Part shown: in pieces, positions 1 through 7,261 of the stretch
How the letters are laid out: each line of letters starts with the position of its first letter
Numbering within the stretch: position 1 is the first letter of the stretch
Source: Synergistales bacterium
GTDB taxonomy: Bacteria; Synergistota; Synergistia; Synergistales; 79-D21
Assembly: GCA_015657435.1 (NCBI GenBank)
Contig: JADLKH010000004.1
Span: forward strand, 497,535-506,192
Reading direction: 5' to 3'
DNA length: 8,658 bases
Made by a program: the position numbers and the translations under genes
The notes under the pieces: generated by a model
What the model saw: the letters and a program-made list of their open reading frames with translations, nothing else
The model's database searches: none
Told to the model about the DNA's origin: nothing

Positions 1-492
1 TCTTCGGGTGATCTTGGCGGCCATGTCGGCATAGTCCAGCCGTCCCGTGGGGAGAAGGTTCACTTCCTTGACGACGATGCCTCTTTCGGCGAGGTTCAGC
101 CACGGTCCGCGATTGGCTTCGTGGTCGAGCTGCGTGATGACGATTTCGTCGCCGGGGGCCATCTCGCGCGCCAGGGCATGGCTGAGCGAGAAATTCAGGG
201 TCGTCATGTTGTGGCCGAAGGAGATGCAGCGCCAATCCGGGGCCCCCAGGAAGGCCGCGACGGCTTCGCGAGTCTCCTGGATCGCCGCGTCGGACTCGTT
301 CGTCGTGATGAACATCCCGTGGGTATTGGAGTTGCAGGTTTTGTAGTACCAGGAGACGGCGTCGATCACCTTCTGCGGGACCTGGGTCCCCCCCGGGCCG
401 TCCAGGTAGGCCAACGGATAGCCCTCGTGGCTTCTGGACAGAGCCGGGAAGTCCTGTCGGCATTTTGCGCAAGCTTTTTCGTCAAAAATCAT
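1..492 (-). CDS. Cysteine desulfurase-like class V aminotransferase, N-terminal part (runs off the left edge)
   Basis: The frame stays open for 164 codons from an ATG at 492 to the window edge, so the C-terminal part, including the PLP lysine, is not visible. Seen: LDGPGGTQVP near residues 30-39, a TCNSNTHGMF segment near 52-61, HNMTTLNFSLSHAL near 94-107 and DHEANRGPW near 123-131. In fold-type I class V enzymes the MTT stretch binds the cofactor phosphate and the His of DHEAN stacks on the PLP ring. This pattern best fits the cysteine desulfurase-like group around Vibrio VC1184, whose substrate is not firmly known, rather than IscS or NifS. It would be a soluble cytoplasmic PLP enzyme. The start is supported by AGGAG at 502-506, nine bases upstream. 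An unusual C-x2-C (C8, C11) sits at the N-terminus. The gene follows the M3 peptidase after 90 bases and may have its own control. The family is fairly sure; the reaction is not. Confidence 0.88.
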   Translation of the reverse strand, partial: MIFDEKACAKCRQDFPALSRSHEGYPLAYLDGPGGTQVPQKVIDAVSWYYKTCNSNTHGMFITTNESDAAIQETREAVAAFLGAPDWRCISFGHNMTTLNFSLSHALAREMAPGDEIVITQLDHEANRGPWLNLAERGIVVKEVNLLPTGRLDYADMAAKITRR

Positions 493-545
493 GTTCTTTC
501 TCTCCTTTCGTGTTCCGTTCGTCTTGAAAAACAAAAAAGGTTGAA

Positions 546-574
546 TTTCAGGCGATTGGAATCGGTTTTCAGGC
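546..574. repeat. Direct repeat pair flanking a palindrome, possible operator
   Basis: The 8-base sequence TTTCAGGC occurs at 546-553 and again at 567-574, exactly 21 bases apart, which is two helical turns. Between them lies CGATTGGAATCG at 553-564, an inverted repeat with 5-base arms and two bases in the centre. The cluster lies in the 90-base gap between the M3 peptidase stop and the aminotransferase start, about 55 to 80 bases ahead of that start. Repeats on one face of the helix around a palindrome are typical of regulator binding sites, but short matches can arise by chance. I found no convincing -35/-10 pair beside it. Function is inferred only. Confidence 0.35.
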
Positions 575-582
575 TCCTCCCG

Positions 583-2301
583 TCAGACGGCTCCCAGCTC
601 CCGCAGGGTTTTCATAACCCGGCTCACGGCCTCCCGCAGGGCAGGGCGGTCGAACGAGAAGCCTGCCCCGGCGGCGGCATAAAGCTCGGGAAGGTTCACC
701 GTCCCTCCCAGAGCCAGGCTGCGCCGGTAGGCCGTCAGGGCCGCCTGCCGGTCGTCCAGGGCGTTCATCCAGATCCGCACGGAGGCAAGCTGGGCCATCG
801 CGTACTCGATGTAGTAGAACGGGATCTGGTGGATGTGGAGTTTCCTCTGCCATCCGGTTTTCACGACGTCTTCCAGGCCTTCGGTGTCGATGCCCGGCAT
901 GAAGCGGCGCCAGAGGTTCTCCCACTCGGCGTCGCAGGCCTCGGGGGATCGTGCCGCGCTCGGGTGATCGTAGGCCCAGTGCTGGAAGGCGTCGACGACG
1001 GCGATGTAGGGCCAGAGGGTGATGACGCTTTCAAGGTGCTCCGTCATGGCCCTTTCGGCGTCTTCCGGCCGATAGAATCCTCCGCGGTTCGAAGAGAGGA
1101 AGGGCAGGGCCAGCAGTTCCATCGCCATGGAAGCCACCTCGGCGAATTCCACCCCGACGTTCCATTGCAGGGCCCACGGCCATCGGGCTGTTTCCATGAA
1201 GTGGAACGCGTGTCCCGACTCGTGCAGGAGGGTTTGCACGTCGTCGTGCACCCCCACGCCGTTCATGAAGATGAACGGTTTCCCCTCGGCGGGGAAGAAG
1301 GTACAGTAGCCGCCCGGAGCCTTGCCCTTCCGGCTTTCAAGGTCGAGAGATCCCCCGTCGCGCATGCGCGAGAAGGCTTTCCCGAGGCTGGGGTCAAGGG
1401 CCTCGAAGACGGACTGCACGCCGGTTTCGAGAGCTTCATGGTCGGAATAGGGGCGAAGGGGAGGCCGGTTTTCGGGGTCCACCTGCAGATCCCAGGGGCG
1501 GAGGCTTTTCAGGGCGAGTTTTTTTCGGCGGGCTTCGTAAAGGGCCGAGGCCGCCGGTACGACCTCCGACTCGATGGCGTCCCTGAAGATTTGGCAGTCC
1601 CGGGGCGAGTAGTCGAAGCGGTGCAGCGCCCGCCAACGGTAGTCGCGGTAGCTGGAAAAGCCGGCGTTCTTCGAGATGCGGAGCCTCAGGTCGAGGAACC
1701 GTCCCCACAGATGGCCGATCGTTTCGCGGTCGGACAGCTGTCTTTCGGCCACGAGGCGCCAGGCGGACTCCCGGGTTTTGCGGTCCGTTTCCTGGTACAG
1801 GGGCTGCATCTGCTGGAGGGTCCGTTCCTCTCCCTCCCACAGGACCGTCTGAGATCCGATGATTCTCGAGTATTCCGAGTCGAGCTTCTGTTCCTCCACC
1901 AGCAGGGGGACGTTTTCCTCCCGGTAGAGTTCGGCGTCCGCCCTGAGGCCTTTCAGGGGAGCGCGCAGGTCCACGGTCTCGAATCCGGAATCCAGCAGGC
2001 GTTCCCGAAGCCGCTGCTCCGCGGCCTCCATGGGAGGTAGCAGTTCCTCCATGAAGGCATGATAGCGGTGTTCAAGCTCTTTGTCCGAAGTGTCCCGGGT
2101 CGTGGCCACATGGAGCTTTTCCAGGGCCTCTCCCACGAGGGCCGAAATTCGGGTCCAATCGGTCATCCATTCGGGCATCGTCCCGGGGCTCAGGGGACGT
2201 TCGGCGAGTTCGGCGTAATAGGGGCCGATCTGGGCCCATTTCCAGCCGAAAAGCTCTTCGGCACGAGACGGCAGGGTCGAGAAAAGAGCTTTTTCGTTCA
2301 T
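583..2301 (-). CDS. M3 family oligoendopeptidase (zinc metallopeptidase)
   Basis: This 572-residue protein is a cytoplasmic zinc peptidase that should cleave short peptides internally during peptide turnover or use. The M3 zinc site is complete: H360-E361-S-G-H364, with the third ligand most likely E388 in FAEVASMAMELL. The C-terminal substrate-binding segment is also present (HQIPFYYIEYAMAQL, about 491-505). No signal peptide is seen. The length and the HESGHAFHF form fit the shorter M3 oligoendopeptidases better than classical PepF of about 600 residues, so I give no symbol. The ATG at 2301 is preceded by GAGGAGGT at 2309-2316, which overlaps the TGA of the M20 gene upstream; the gap is 13 bases, so translation is probably coupled. 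The pairing suggests the two hydrolases act on the same peptide pool. The family is very sure; the natural substrates are unknown. Confidence 0.95.
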   Translation of the reverse strand: MNEKALFSTLPSRAEELFGWKWAQIGPYYAELAERPLSPGTMPEWMTDWTRISALVGEALEKLHVATTRDTSDKELEHRYHAFMEELLPPMEAAEQRLRERLLDSGFETVDLRAPLKGLRADAELYREENVPLLVEEQKLDSEYSRIIGSQTVLWEGEERTLQQMQPLYQETDRKTRESAWRLVAERQLSDRETIGHLWGRFLDLRLRISKNAGFSSYRDYRWRALHRFDYSPRDCQIFRDAIESEVVPAASALYEARRKKLALKSLRPWDLQVDPENRPPLRPYSDHEALETGVQSVFEALDPSLGKAFSRMRDGGSLDLESRKGKAPGGYCTFFPAEGKPFIFMNGVGVHDDVQTLLHESGHAFHFMETARWPWALQWNVGVEFAEVASMAMELLALPFLSSNRGGFYRPEDAERAMTEHLESVITLWPYIAVVDAFQHWAYDHPSAARSPEACDAEWENLWRRFMPGIDTEGLEDVVKTGWQRKLHIHQIPFYYIEYAMAQLASVRIWMNALDDRQAALTAYRRSLALGGTVNLPELYAAAGAGFSFDRPALREAVSRVMKTLRELGAV

Positions 2302-2308
2302 TGCCCTG

Positions 2309-2316
2309 ACCTCCTC
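2309..2316 (-). promoter_or_regulatory. Strong ribosome binding site overlapping the upstream stop codon
   Basis: GAGGAGGT on the minus strand is a near-perfect Shine-Dalgarno, seven bases before the ATG of the M3 peptidase. Its first two bases are the last two of the TGA that ends the M20 gene. A ribosome terminating on the M20 gene would sit on this site, so coupled translation of the two hydrolases is likely. The overlap is seen; the coupling is inferred. Confidence 0.75.
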
Positions 2317-3970
2317 ATTCCCGTCCGCTCAGGCCCAGCATCCGGACCGCCGAGCGGAGGAGCTTCGGGGCAACATTCATGGAATAGCCCAGTTCCAGTC
2401 TTTCGGTCATCTTGTGGGCGTCCTTGCCCGAAGGGCCGATGTTGAGCGCGGGAATGTCGAGCTTGAGCAGGTCCGCGACGGGGAGGTCGTAGAGGGTTCC
2501 CCAGCCCGGCATGTTGGCCCGGAGGGCGTCCAGCTCCCCGGGGTTTCCCTGGAAACCGAGGTAGCTCAGGTCGGAGACGCCTCCGAAATGCTCGTTCATG
2601 AGGAGGGTTTCCCCGAAGCGTTCCCTCGCTTCCCTGACGACGGTTTCGCCCACCGCGGCGAATGCCTTTTCCTTCTCCGAAACCCGGAAATTCGTCCGGT
2701 AGGGGTAGAAGGGGGGCATGAATCCCGTGACCGCCAGGGGGCCCTTCTCGCCCGAAATCGTCAGGACTTCGTTCACCAGCGCGATTCCCTTTTCCCGTTC
2801 GTCCATCGTTTCCGGCAGCTTCACGAGGAAGGCGGCCAGGTGAGCGTCCAGGTCTCCGTCAAAGGCGGTCCTTGCCGTTTCGAGGAGACCCGCGTAGCGG
2901 ACCACGCGTCCCGTCGGGGTGGAGGGCCAGTCCGGAAGGTTCGCCCGCCTCGCGAAGGTCTTTTTGCTGTTGTCCAGGTGTTCCGCGGTGCGCCTGAGGG
3001 CTTCGGCCGCGGCCGCCTCGACCTGATCGAGGAGGGATTCCGGCGTGTGCCGGGTGGTGATCAGGCTGTAGTAGGCGCAGGCCCGCTCCGGCAGGGTGAT
3101 GGAGTAGGCTTCCCGAAGGTCCTTCTGCTTGAGGCAGGCCATGGGGGGATAGTGTTCCTCTCTGCCGATGTCCGCCAGGTCGGGGTTTCCCTCCAGGAGA
3201 AGGTTGAGGTGAGCCATGACGAGGTTGGCGTTGATCCCGTCGAAGTATTCAGAACCGTGGGCCTCCTTCCCCATGACCAGCACGAAGGGCATGATTTTCC
3301 CCACCGTGCCGAAGGAGACCACCCGGCCGTTCCCGCCGATGTAGCCGGGATCCGAGGGTTCCACCATGATACAGCCCAGAAGGTCCAGCCCCTCTTCCTG
3401 CGCCCGGGCCAGGGAGCCAGCGGCCGCTCGCATTCCGGCCGAGTTGTTTTCTTCGTCCGGGACTGCAACCAGCAGAAGGTTCACTCCGAAAGCCCCCGGG
3501 TCTTCCGAGGCCTCCCCGAGAAGGCACATCGCCATCGCGAGGCCGAACTTCATGTCCATGACGCCCCGGCCGAAAAGGTAGTTTCCCGACTCCAGATCCA
3601 GGCGGGCGTCCTCCGGCAGGGTCATTTCCCTCATGCGGCGGGTGCAGGCCTCCGGATCCAGGGCGACCTCCTTGAGGGGGCCGTAGACCTCGATGTCGAC
3701 CACGTCGAAATGCCCTTCCAGGATGACGGTCCGGTTCGTCGTCGGTTCGGCCCGGACGAGGGCCACGACGGCTGCGCTTTCGCAGGGGCTTCCCGGGAGG
3801 GGAACCTGCCTGAGGTCCCCGGGGTGTTTCCGGAACGCCGAAAGCCCGCGCAGGTGTTCGCAGATGCGGTCCGCGCAGACCTTTTCACCCGCAGTGGCCG
3901 AGAAGCTGCCGATCTTCACCAGGTCGAGCATGAGGGCATAAATGTCCTCGGGTGTGTTCCTGAGCGTCAA
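2315..3970 (-). CDS. RocB-like M20 family metallohydrolase
   Basis: The 551-residue product belongs to the M20 (ArgE/DapE/carboxypeptidase) clan and most resembles RocB proteins of arginine catabolism, whose exact reaction is not established. RocB-like features are EGHFDVVDIEVYGPLKE near 85-101, FGRGVMDMKFG near 133-143 and AVPDEENNSAGMR near 169-181. Likely metal ligands are H87, D139, E174 (with catalytic E173), E204 and H519 (DAHKM), so the two-metal site looks intact. At about 550 residues it is longer than typical M20 peptidases (about 400), as expected for RocB types. It should hydrolyse an amide bond in a small N-acyl amino acid or peptide in the cytoplasm. The start is TTG at 3970: GGAAGGAG lies nine bases upstream, an in-frame TGA stands three codons before it, and the next in-frame ATG is residue 14. 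I withhold the symbol because no arginine-pathway neighbours are present. Confidence 0.92.
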   Translation of the reverse strand: MTLRNTPEDIYALMLDLVKIGSFSATAGEKVCADRICEHLRGLSAFRKHPGDLRQVPLPGSPCESAAVVALVRAEPTTNRTVILEGHFDVVDIEVYGPLKEVALDPEACTRRMREMTLPEDARLDLESGNYLFGRGVMDMKFGLAMAMCLLGEASEDPGAFGVNLLLVAVPDEENNSAGMRAAAGSLARAQEEGLDLLGCIMVEPSDPGYIGGNGRVVSFGTVGKIMPFVLVMGKEAHGSEYFDGINANLVMAHLNLLLEGNPDLADIGREEHYPPMACLKQKDLREAYSITLPERACAYYSLITTRHTPESLLDQVEAAAAEALRRTAEHLDNSKKTFARRANLPDWPSTPTGRVVRYAGLLETARTAFDGDLDAHLAAFLVKLPETMDEREKGIALVNEVLTISGEKGPLAVTGFMPPFYPYRTNFRVSEKEKAFAAVGETVVREARERFGETLLMNEHFGGVSDLSYLGFQGNPGELDALRANMPGWGTLYDLPVADLLKLDIPALNIGPSGKDAHKMTERLELGYSMNVAPKLLRSAVRMLGLSGRE

Positions 3971-3979
3971 AGGCGATCA

Positions 3980-3987
3980 CTCCTTCC
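3980..3987 (-). promoter_or_regulatory. Ribosome binding site that fixes the TTG start of the M20 gene
   Basis: GGAAGGAG on the minus strand lies nine bases ahead of TTG at 3970, in the 22-base gap after the DMT permease stop. A GTG right after it is out of frame, and the in-frame TGA between the site and TTG excludes earlier starts, so TTG is the best start. Confidence 0.7.
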
Positions 3988-3992
3988 ATTTT

Positions 3993-4901
3993 TCAAGCCG
4001 CCTTCCCATTATGCCCCAAGCGGGGGGTTCCCGCTTCATCCGTTCCGCGGTTCCCGAGGACGATCACGGCGACGCCTCCAAGGATGCAGGCAACGGCTCC
4101 GATCTCGGTTTTGGTGATGCGTTCCCCGGCGAAAAGCATCCCCAGGCCGAGGGCGATGGCGGGATTGATGTAGGTGTAGCTTGTGGCCAGTGCCGGACGG
4201 ACGTTCTGGAGCAGGTAGATGTAGGCGCTGAATGCCACGAGCGAACCGGCGAGGGAAAAGTAGAGAAGGGCGAGAATCGGTCTGAGGGGGGGAAGGCCGT
4301 GAAGCCGCTCCCCGAGGAGAAAGCCCAGGCCGAGCAGCATGAGGCCCCCGACCGTCATCTCGGAAGCCGCTGCCATCGCCCCGCGCGGAAGAGGCAATCT
4401 CCGGCTCAGGACGGATCCAAGGGCCCAGGTCAGGGAACTTCCCAGCAGCAGGAGGGCGCCGCGCGGATCGGCCTTCAGGCTCCCCTGGCGGCCCAGCAGC
4501 AGGACGCCTGAAAAGCCGAGAGCGATGCCCGACCACTCGATCCGGCCCGGCCATTGTCCGAAAAGGCCCGCAAAGAGAGAAACCCAGATGGGAACGGTGG
4601 CGATGCCTACCGCGGCAAGGCCGGAGCCGACCGAAAGCTGGGCGCAGGCGACGCCCCCTCCTCCGCAGACCATGAGAAGCAGGGATTCGAGGCAGACCGC
4701 GGTCCATTGGCGCGTCGTCGGAAGAGGGCTTCCCCTCGCGGCGAGGAAGACGAAAAGGAGGATCCCCGCGATCAAAAACCGGGCGGCCATGAAGAAGAGG
4801 GGAGGAAAACCCTCCAGGCCGATCCGGACGGCGAGGAATCCCGATCCCCAGAAGACCAGGAGTGAGAGAAAGGAAAGAAGGACAAGCGGGCCTTTCCGCA
4901 T
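3993..4901 (-). CDS. DMT superfamily (EamA) permease, YedA-like
   Basis: This is a 302-residue inner-membrane protein with about ten predicted helices in two five-helix EamA halves. The first half begins with FWGSGFLAVRIGLEGFPPL near 17-35 and the second with SSLTWALGSVLSRRLPLPRG near 155-174. PALATSYTYINPAIAL near 236-251 is a hallmark of YedA-type members, which are usually linked to export of amino acids or other small metabolites; substrates cannot be read from sequence. The last 20 or so residues are hydrophilic and probably cytoplasmic. ATG at 4901 lies 12 bases after the stop of the small membrane gene, with only a modest AGGT site six bases upstream, so coupling to that gene may matter. 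The M20 gene follows after 22 bases. It is the second DMT permease in this run and differs clearly from the one at 6313-7197. The family is sure, the cargo unknown. Confidence 0.93.
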   Translation of the reverse strand: MRKGPLVLLSFLSLLVFWGSGFLAVRIGLEGFPPLFFMAARFLIAGILLFVFLAARGSPLPTTRQWTAVCLESLLLMVCGGGGVACAQLSVGSGLAAVGIATVPIWVSLFAGLFGQWPGRIEWSGIALGFSGVLLLGRQGSLKADPRGALLLLGSSLTWALGSVLSRRLPLPRGAMAAASEMTVGGLMLLGLGFLLGERLHGLPPLRPILALLYFSLAGSLVAFSAYIYLLQNVRPALATSYTYINPAIALGLGMLFAGERITKTEIGAVACILGGVAVIVLGNRGTDEAGTPRLGHNGKAA

Positions 4902-4913
4902 GGAAGGACCTGC

Positions 4914-5120
4914 CTATCGAAGGAAGAGCCAGTAGATCAGCCCGTGAGCCATCCCCGAGAGGACTCCGGCGATGCCGAGCCCCCGATGGAGCTTCATCGC
5001 CACCTGCGGCGACAAGATTTTTCGGAGCTTCGCTCCCCAGAACCCGCTCGCCGCGGCCGTGAGAAGGAAAAAGACGGCGGCGGCGCCCGAAATCCGAAAC
5101 AGGGCAACCAGGTTTTCCAT
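4914..5120 (-). CDS. Small two-helix membrane protein with an H-x13-H pair, possible heme ligands
   Basis: I do not recognise a named family. The 68 residues form two hydrophobic helices (about 10-30 and 47-66) joined by a basic loop (KLRKILSPQVAMKLHR), so the loop is probably cytoplasmic with both ends outside. In and just before helix 2, H45 and H59 are separated by 13 residues (HRGLGIAGVLSGMAH). That spacing and the HR-x-LG...HG pattern recall helices in ferric reductase, YedZ and cytochrome b proteins, where such pairs bind heme. This protein has only one pair, so heme binding would need a dimer or a partner. It is a real gene rather than chance: GGGAGG at 5127-5132 lies six bases before ATG, and it fills the space between the phosphoesterase (30-base gap) and the DMT permease (12-base gap). 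A shortened remnant of a larger cytochrome-like protein is possible. Confidence 0.75.
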   Translation of the reverse strand: MENLVALFRISGAAAVFFLLTAAASGFWGAKLRKILSPQVAMKLHRGLGIAGVLSGMAHGLIYWLFLR

Positions 5121-5150
5121 GCAAAGCCTCCCTTTCGGGCATTTGTCGGA

Positions 5151-6311
5151 TCAGGGGGCTGGTCCCGATTCCAGGGTCAGCACCCAAATCTCAGGAGCGG
5201 CGCTCGTCCGCATGGGAGGCCCCCATGTTCCGACTCCGCTCGAGACGAGAAATCGCGTTTTCCCCCGGGTTTCCCACCCTCGGGCGATCCCGTGGACGCG
5301 CGAGGCCACCAGGTTGAAGGGGAAGAGCTGCCCGTTGTGCGTGTGGCCCGAAACCTGCAGGTCAACGCCGGCCGATTCGGCTTCCGCCAGGTTTCCCGGC
5401 TGGTGATCCATGACCAGGACCGGGAGGTTTTTTCGGGTCTCCCGGAGGATTTCTTCGAGGGGAAGTCGTTTTTCCCCGAAACGGCTTGCCGTCAGGTCCT
5501 TTCGGCCCACTAAAAGAAGCCGGTTTTCCACGACAACCGCCTCGTCGCGGAGCACCCGGATTCCCGCGCTCTCCAGATAGGATACCGCTTCAGGCTCCCC
5601 TGCGTAATACTCGTGGTTTCCCGTCACCGCGAAACTGCCCAGGCGCGGCGAGAGTTTTCCGAGGGCCTCCGCCATTCTTTCCTCGGCAAGCCGCGAGACA
5701 TCCTCGTCGACGAGGTCCCCGACGAGGAGGACGAGATCGGGGGAGAGGGAATTGACCCGCTCCACCAGCGACCGGACTCGTCCATTTCCCACGATCGGGC
5801 CCATGTGCAGATCGGAAAAGAGGATCACCCGGATTGCGGGGCCTTCCAGGCCCCGAAGGCGCACCGTCGCGGTCCTCACCCGCGGGAAAAGGGAGTTCAG
5901 GGTTCCCGCGGTCACGATCAGGGCGGTGAGGATGGCGACAGCCGCGAGAACGGTTCTCCTGAGGCCGGGGGGAGTGGGCCCGCGGTGGCCGAGCAGGGGG
6001 AGCGCCGGGAAAAGACGACCCAGCGCCAGGGCGAGGTCCGAAGCCAGGAAAAGGAACACGGAAGTGGCCATGACGCCCAGATAGACCGAACCGGCCATGA
6101 CCAGGAACCTGGAAAAGCCGGTCCACGGAAGGGTCCGTTCGGCGATCCGGCCGACGGGGAAGGCCAGGGCCCAGAGCAGGAGGAGCACGGCGGCGGAGGT
6201 TCCCCTGGGGCCGAGGCCGGCCAGCCCCTGGAAGGCCCTCCTGAGGAGATAGGCGTTCACGAGGGCGTAAACCCCGAGGGCGATCGCAAGGAACCGGGCA
6301 ATGCCCGTCAA
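5151..6311 (-). CDS. Membrane-anchored calcineurin-like metallophosphoesterase
   Basis: The 386-residue protein has about four N-terminal membrane helices (roughly 5-25, 38-55, 66-95, 118-140) and then a calcineurin-like phosphoesterase domain from about 158. The two-metal motifs are complete: D167-L-H169, GDLVD with D199, GN232-H233-E, H303 in MDHQP and GH323-T-H325 with NGQ. It resembles the YaeI/YkuE type, which cleaves phosphoester or pyrophosphate bonds at the membrane; the substrate is unknown. Basic residues before the last helix (R110, R118, R119) favour an extracytoplasmic catalytic domain, but loop charges are not decisive. The start is TTG at 6311, one base after the DMT stop (TAG, 6313-6315), with GGGAGGG at 6320-6326 eight bases upstream; the next in-frame choice, GTG at residue 14, would cut the first helix. 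One-base spacing implies the same transcript as the permease. The family is very sure. Confidence 0.93.
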   Translation of the reverse strand: MTGIARFLAIALGVYALVNAYLLRRAFQGLAGLGPRGTSAAVLLLLWALAFPVGRIAERTLPWTGFSRFLVMAGSVYLGVMATSVFLFLASDLALALGRLFPALPLLGHRGPTPPGLRRTVLAAVAILTALIVTAGTLNSLFPRVRTATVRLRGLEGPAIRVILFSDLHMGPIVGNGRVRSLVERVNSLSPDLVLLVGDLVDEDVSRLAEERMAEALGKLSPRLGSFAVTGNHEYYAGEPEAVSYLESAGIRVLRDEAVVVENRLLLVGRKDLTASRFGEKRLPLEEILRETRKNLPVLVMDHQPGNLAEAESAGVDLQVSGHTHNGQLFPFNLVASRVHGIARGWETRGKTRFLVSSGVGTWGPPMRTSAAPEIWVLTLESGPAP

Positions 6312-6312
6312 C

Positions 6313-7197
6313 CTACGATCCCTCCCGTTCCCGGAAGGTCTCCCACTCGGCGAGGAAAACGCCCGCCAGGATCAGGACGCCGCCGAGCGCGAACTGCAGG
6401 CTCCAGCTGTCCAGTCCCATGGAGATCGAGACGAGGTAGCCGAATGGGCTTTCCATGGCCAGCAGGATCGCGGCGTGGGTTTCGGGTGCGTGCTTCTGGG
6501 CCATGCTCTGAACCACGAAGGCGAAGACCGTGGGGCCCGCGGCGAGGAACAGGATCCCCTTCCAGGAGTCGGCGAACGCCTGCCTTGCGGGAAAGGGTTC
6601 GAAGAGGATCGCCAGGGGAAGCAGCAGGGCGCAGGTGACCAGCATCTGAACGGAGGCGAAGGCGATGGGGTCCATGCGTCGGGCGCAGTAACCCACGACG
6701 ATCACCTGGATCGCAACGAGCAGGGAGAGGACCAGGGAGAGGGCGTCGCCGAAATTCAGGGCCATGTTCGGGGAAAAGGCCATGACCAGGAGGCCGACCG
6801 TCGTCACCGCAGCGGCCGAGGTCGCCATCCAGCCCGGCCACTTCCGGTAGAGCAGCGCCATCAGGAAGGGGACCATGACGACGTTCGTTCCGACGATGAA
6901 GGCCTGTTTCCCGCCCGTGGTGTAGACAAGCCCGTAAATGTGGAGGATGTAGGTGATCGCCAGGACCAGGCCGACCCCCGAAGCCTGGATGAGCTGGCTG
7001 CGGTCGAGTCTCTTCAATCGTTTCCCGAAAAGGGCGAGGAGCATGAGGGAGGTTGCGGAGAACCGGAGGGCCAGGAGCCAGAGAGGGCCGATCCTGTCGA
7101 GCAGGGCGTCGCTGACCGGGTAGCCCACGCCCCACAGGGCGGCCACGGCCAGCATGGCAGCATCGGCAATCAGGATCCTTGTCCGGGCTGCGGTCAC
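6313..7197 (-). CDS. DMT superfamily (EamA) permease
   Basis: This 294-residue integral membrane protein has about ten predicted helices in the two-EamA-domain arrangement of drug/metabolite transporters. Family signs are AALWGVGYPVSDALLDRIGP near 19-38, RFSATSLMLLALF near 45-57, the segment YGLVYTTGGKQAFIVGTNVV near 88-107, and AILLAMESPFGYLVS near 243-257, matching the EamA repeat motif where A...E is followed by P. Such proteins usually export or exchange metabolites; the cargo is unknown. The start is GTG at 7197 with a G-rich GGGGGA site about six bases upstream. An ATG at residue 15 is possible but has no better site and would trim the first helix. It is probably first in its transcription unit: an extended -10 lies about 35 bases upstream, and the phosphoesterase follows one base after the stop. 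It is distinct in sequence from the permease at 3993-4901. Confidence 0.92.
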   Translation of the reverse strand: MTAARTRILIADAAMLAVAALWGVGYPVSDALLDRIGPLWLLALRFSATSLMLLALFGKRLKRLDRSQLIQASGVGLVLAITYILHIYGLVYTTGGKQAFIVGTNVVMVPFLMALLYRKWPGWMATSAAAVTTVGLLVMAFSPNMALNFGDALSLVLSLLVAIQVIVVGYCARRMDPIAFASVQMLVTCALLLPLAILFEPFPARQAFADSWKGILFLAAGPTVFAFVVQSMAQKHAPETHAAILLAMESPFGYLVSISMGLDSWSLQFALGGVLILAGVFLAEWETFREREGS

Positions 7198-7230
7198 GAG
7201 TATTCCCCCGATCCTGGAATCGCGGGAACA

Positions 7231-7239
7231 AGTATACCA
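7231..7239 (-). promoter_or_regulatory. Extended -10 promoter candidate for the DMT/phosphoesterase/M20/M3 unit
   Basis: On the minus strand TGGTATACT contains a TG-n extension followed by TATACT, close to the TATAAT consensus. It would start RNA near 7224, leaving a leader of about 27 bases before the GTG at 7197. The -35 region at 17-base spacing (GGATTG) is poor, as allowed for extended -10 promoters. The surrounding 99-base gap is the only sizeable break before the permease, which supports the call. Seen as a motif match only. Confidence 0.5.
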
Positions 7240-7261
7240 TGAAGCGAAGAGGGCAATCCGG

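Noticed and set aside
513..540. T-rich run on the minus strand after the M3 peptidase, as an intrinsic terminator
   Set aside because: The run of Ts is present, but no stable GC-rich stem lies directly before it; the nearby inverted repeats are only four to five base pairs.
121..2040. Open frame of 639 codons on the plus strand, antisense to the aminotransferase and M3 peptidase genes
   Set aside because: It lies opposite strong genes, matches no protein I recognise, has no domain pattern and is a usual by-product of GC-rich codon bias.
2414..4117. Open frame of 567 codons on the plus strand opposite the M20 gene
   Set aside because: It is antisense to a complete M20 enzyme with all metal ligands; the composition (rich in G, R, V, H) is that of a shadow frame.
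4036..5187. Open frame of 383 codons on the minus strand across the permease and small membrane gene
   Set aside because: Proline- and arginine-rich alternate frame over two well-supported membrane proteins, with no ribosome site or family match.
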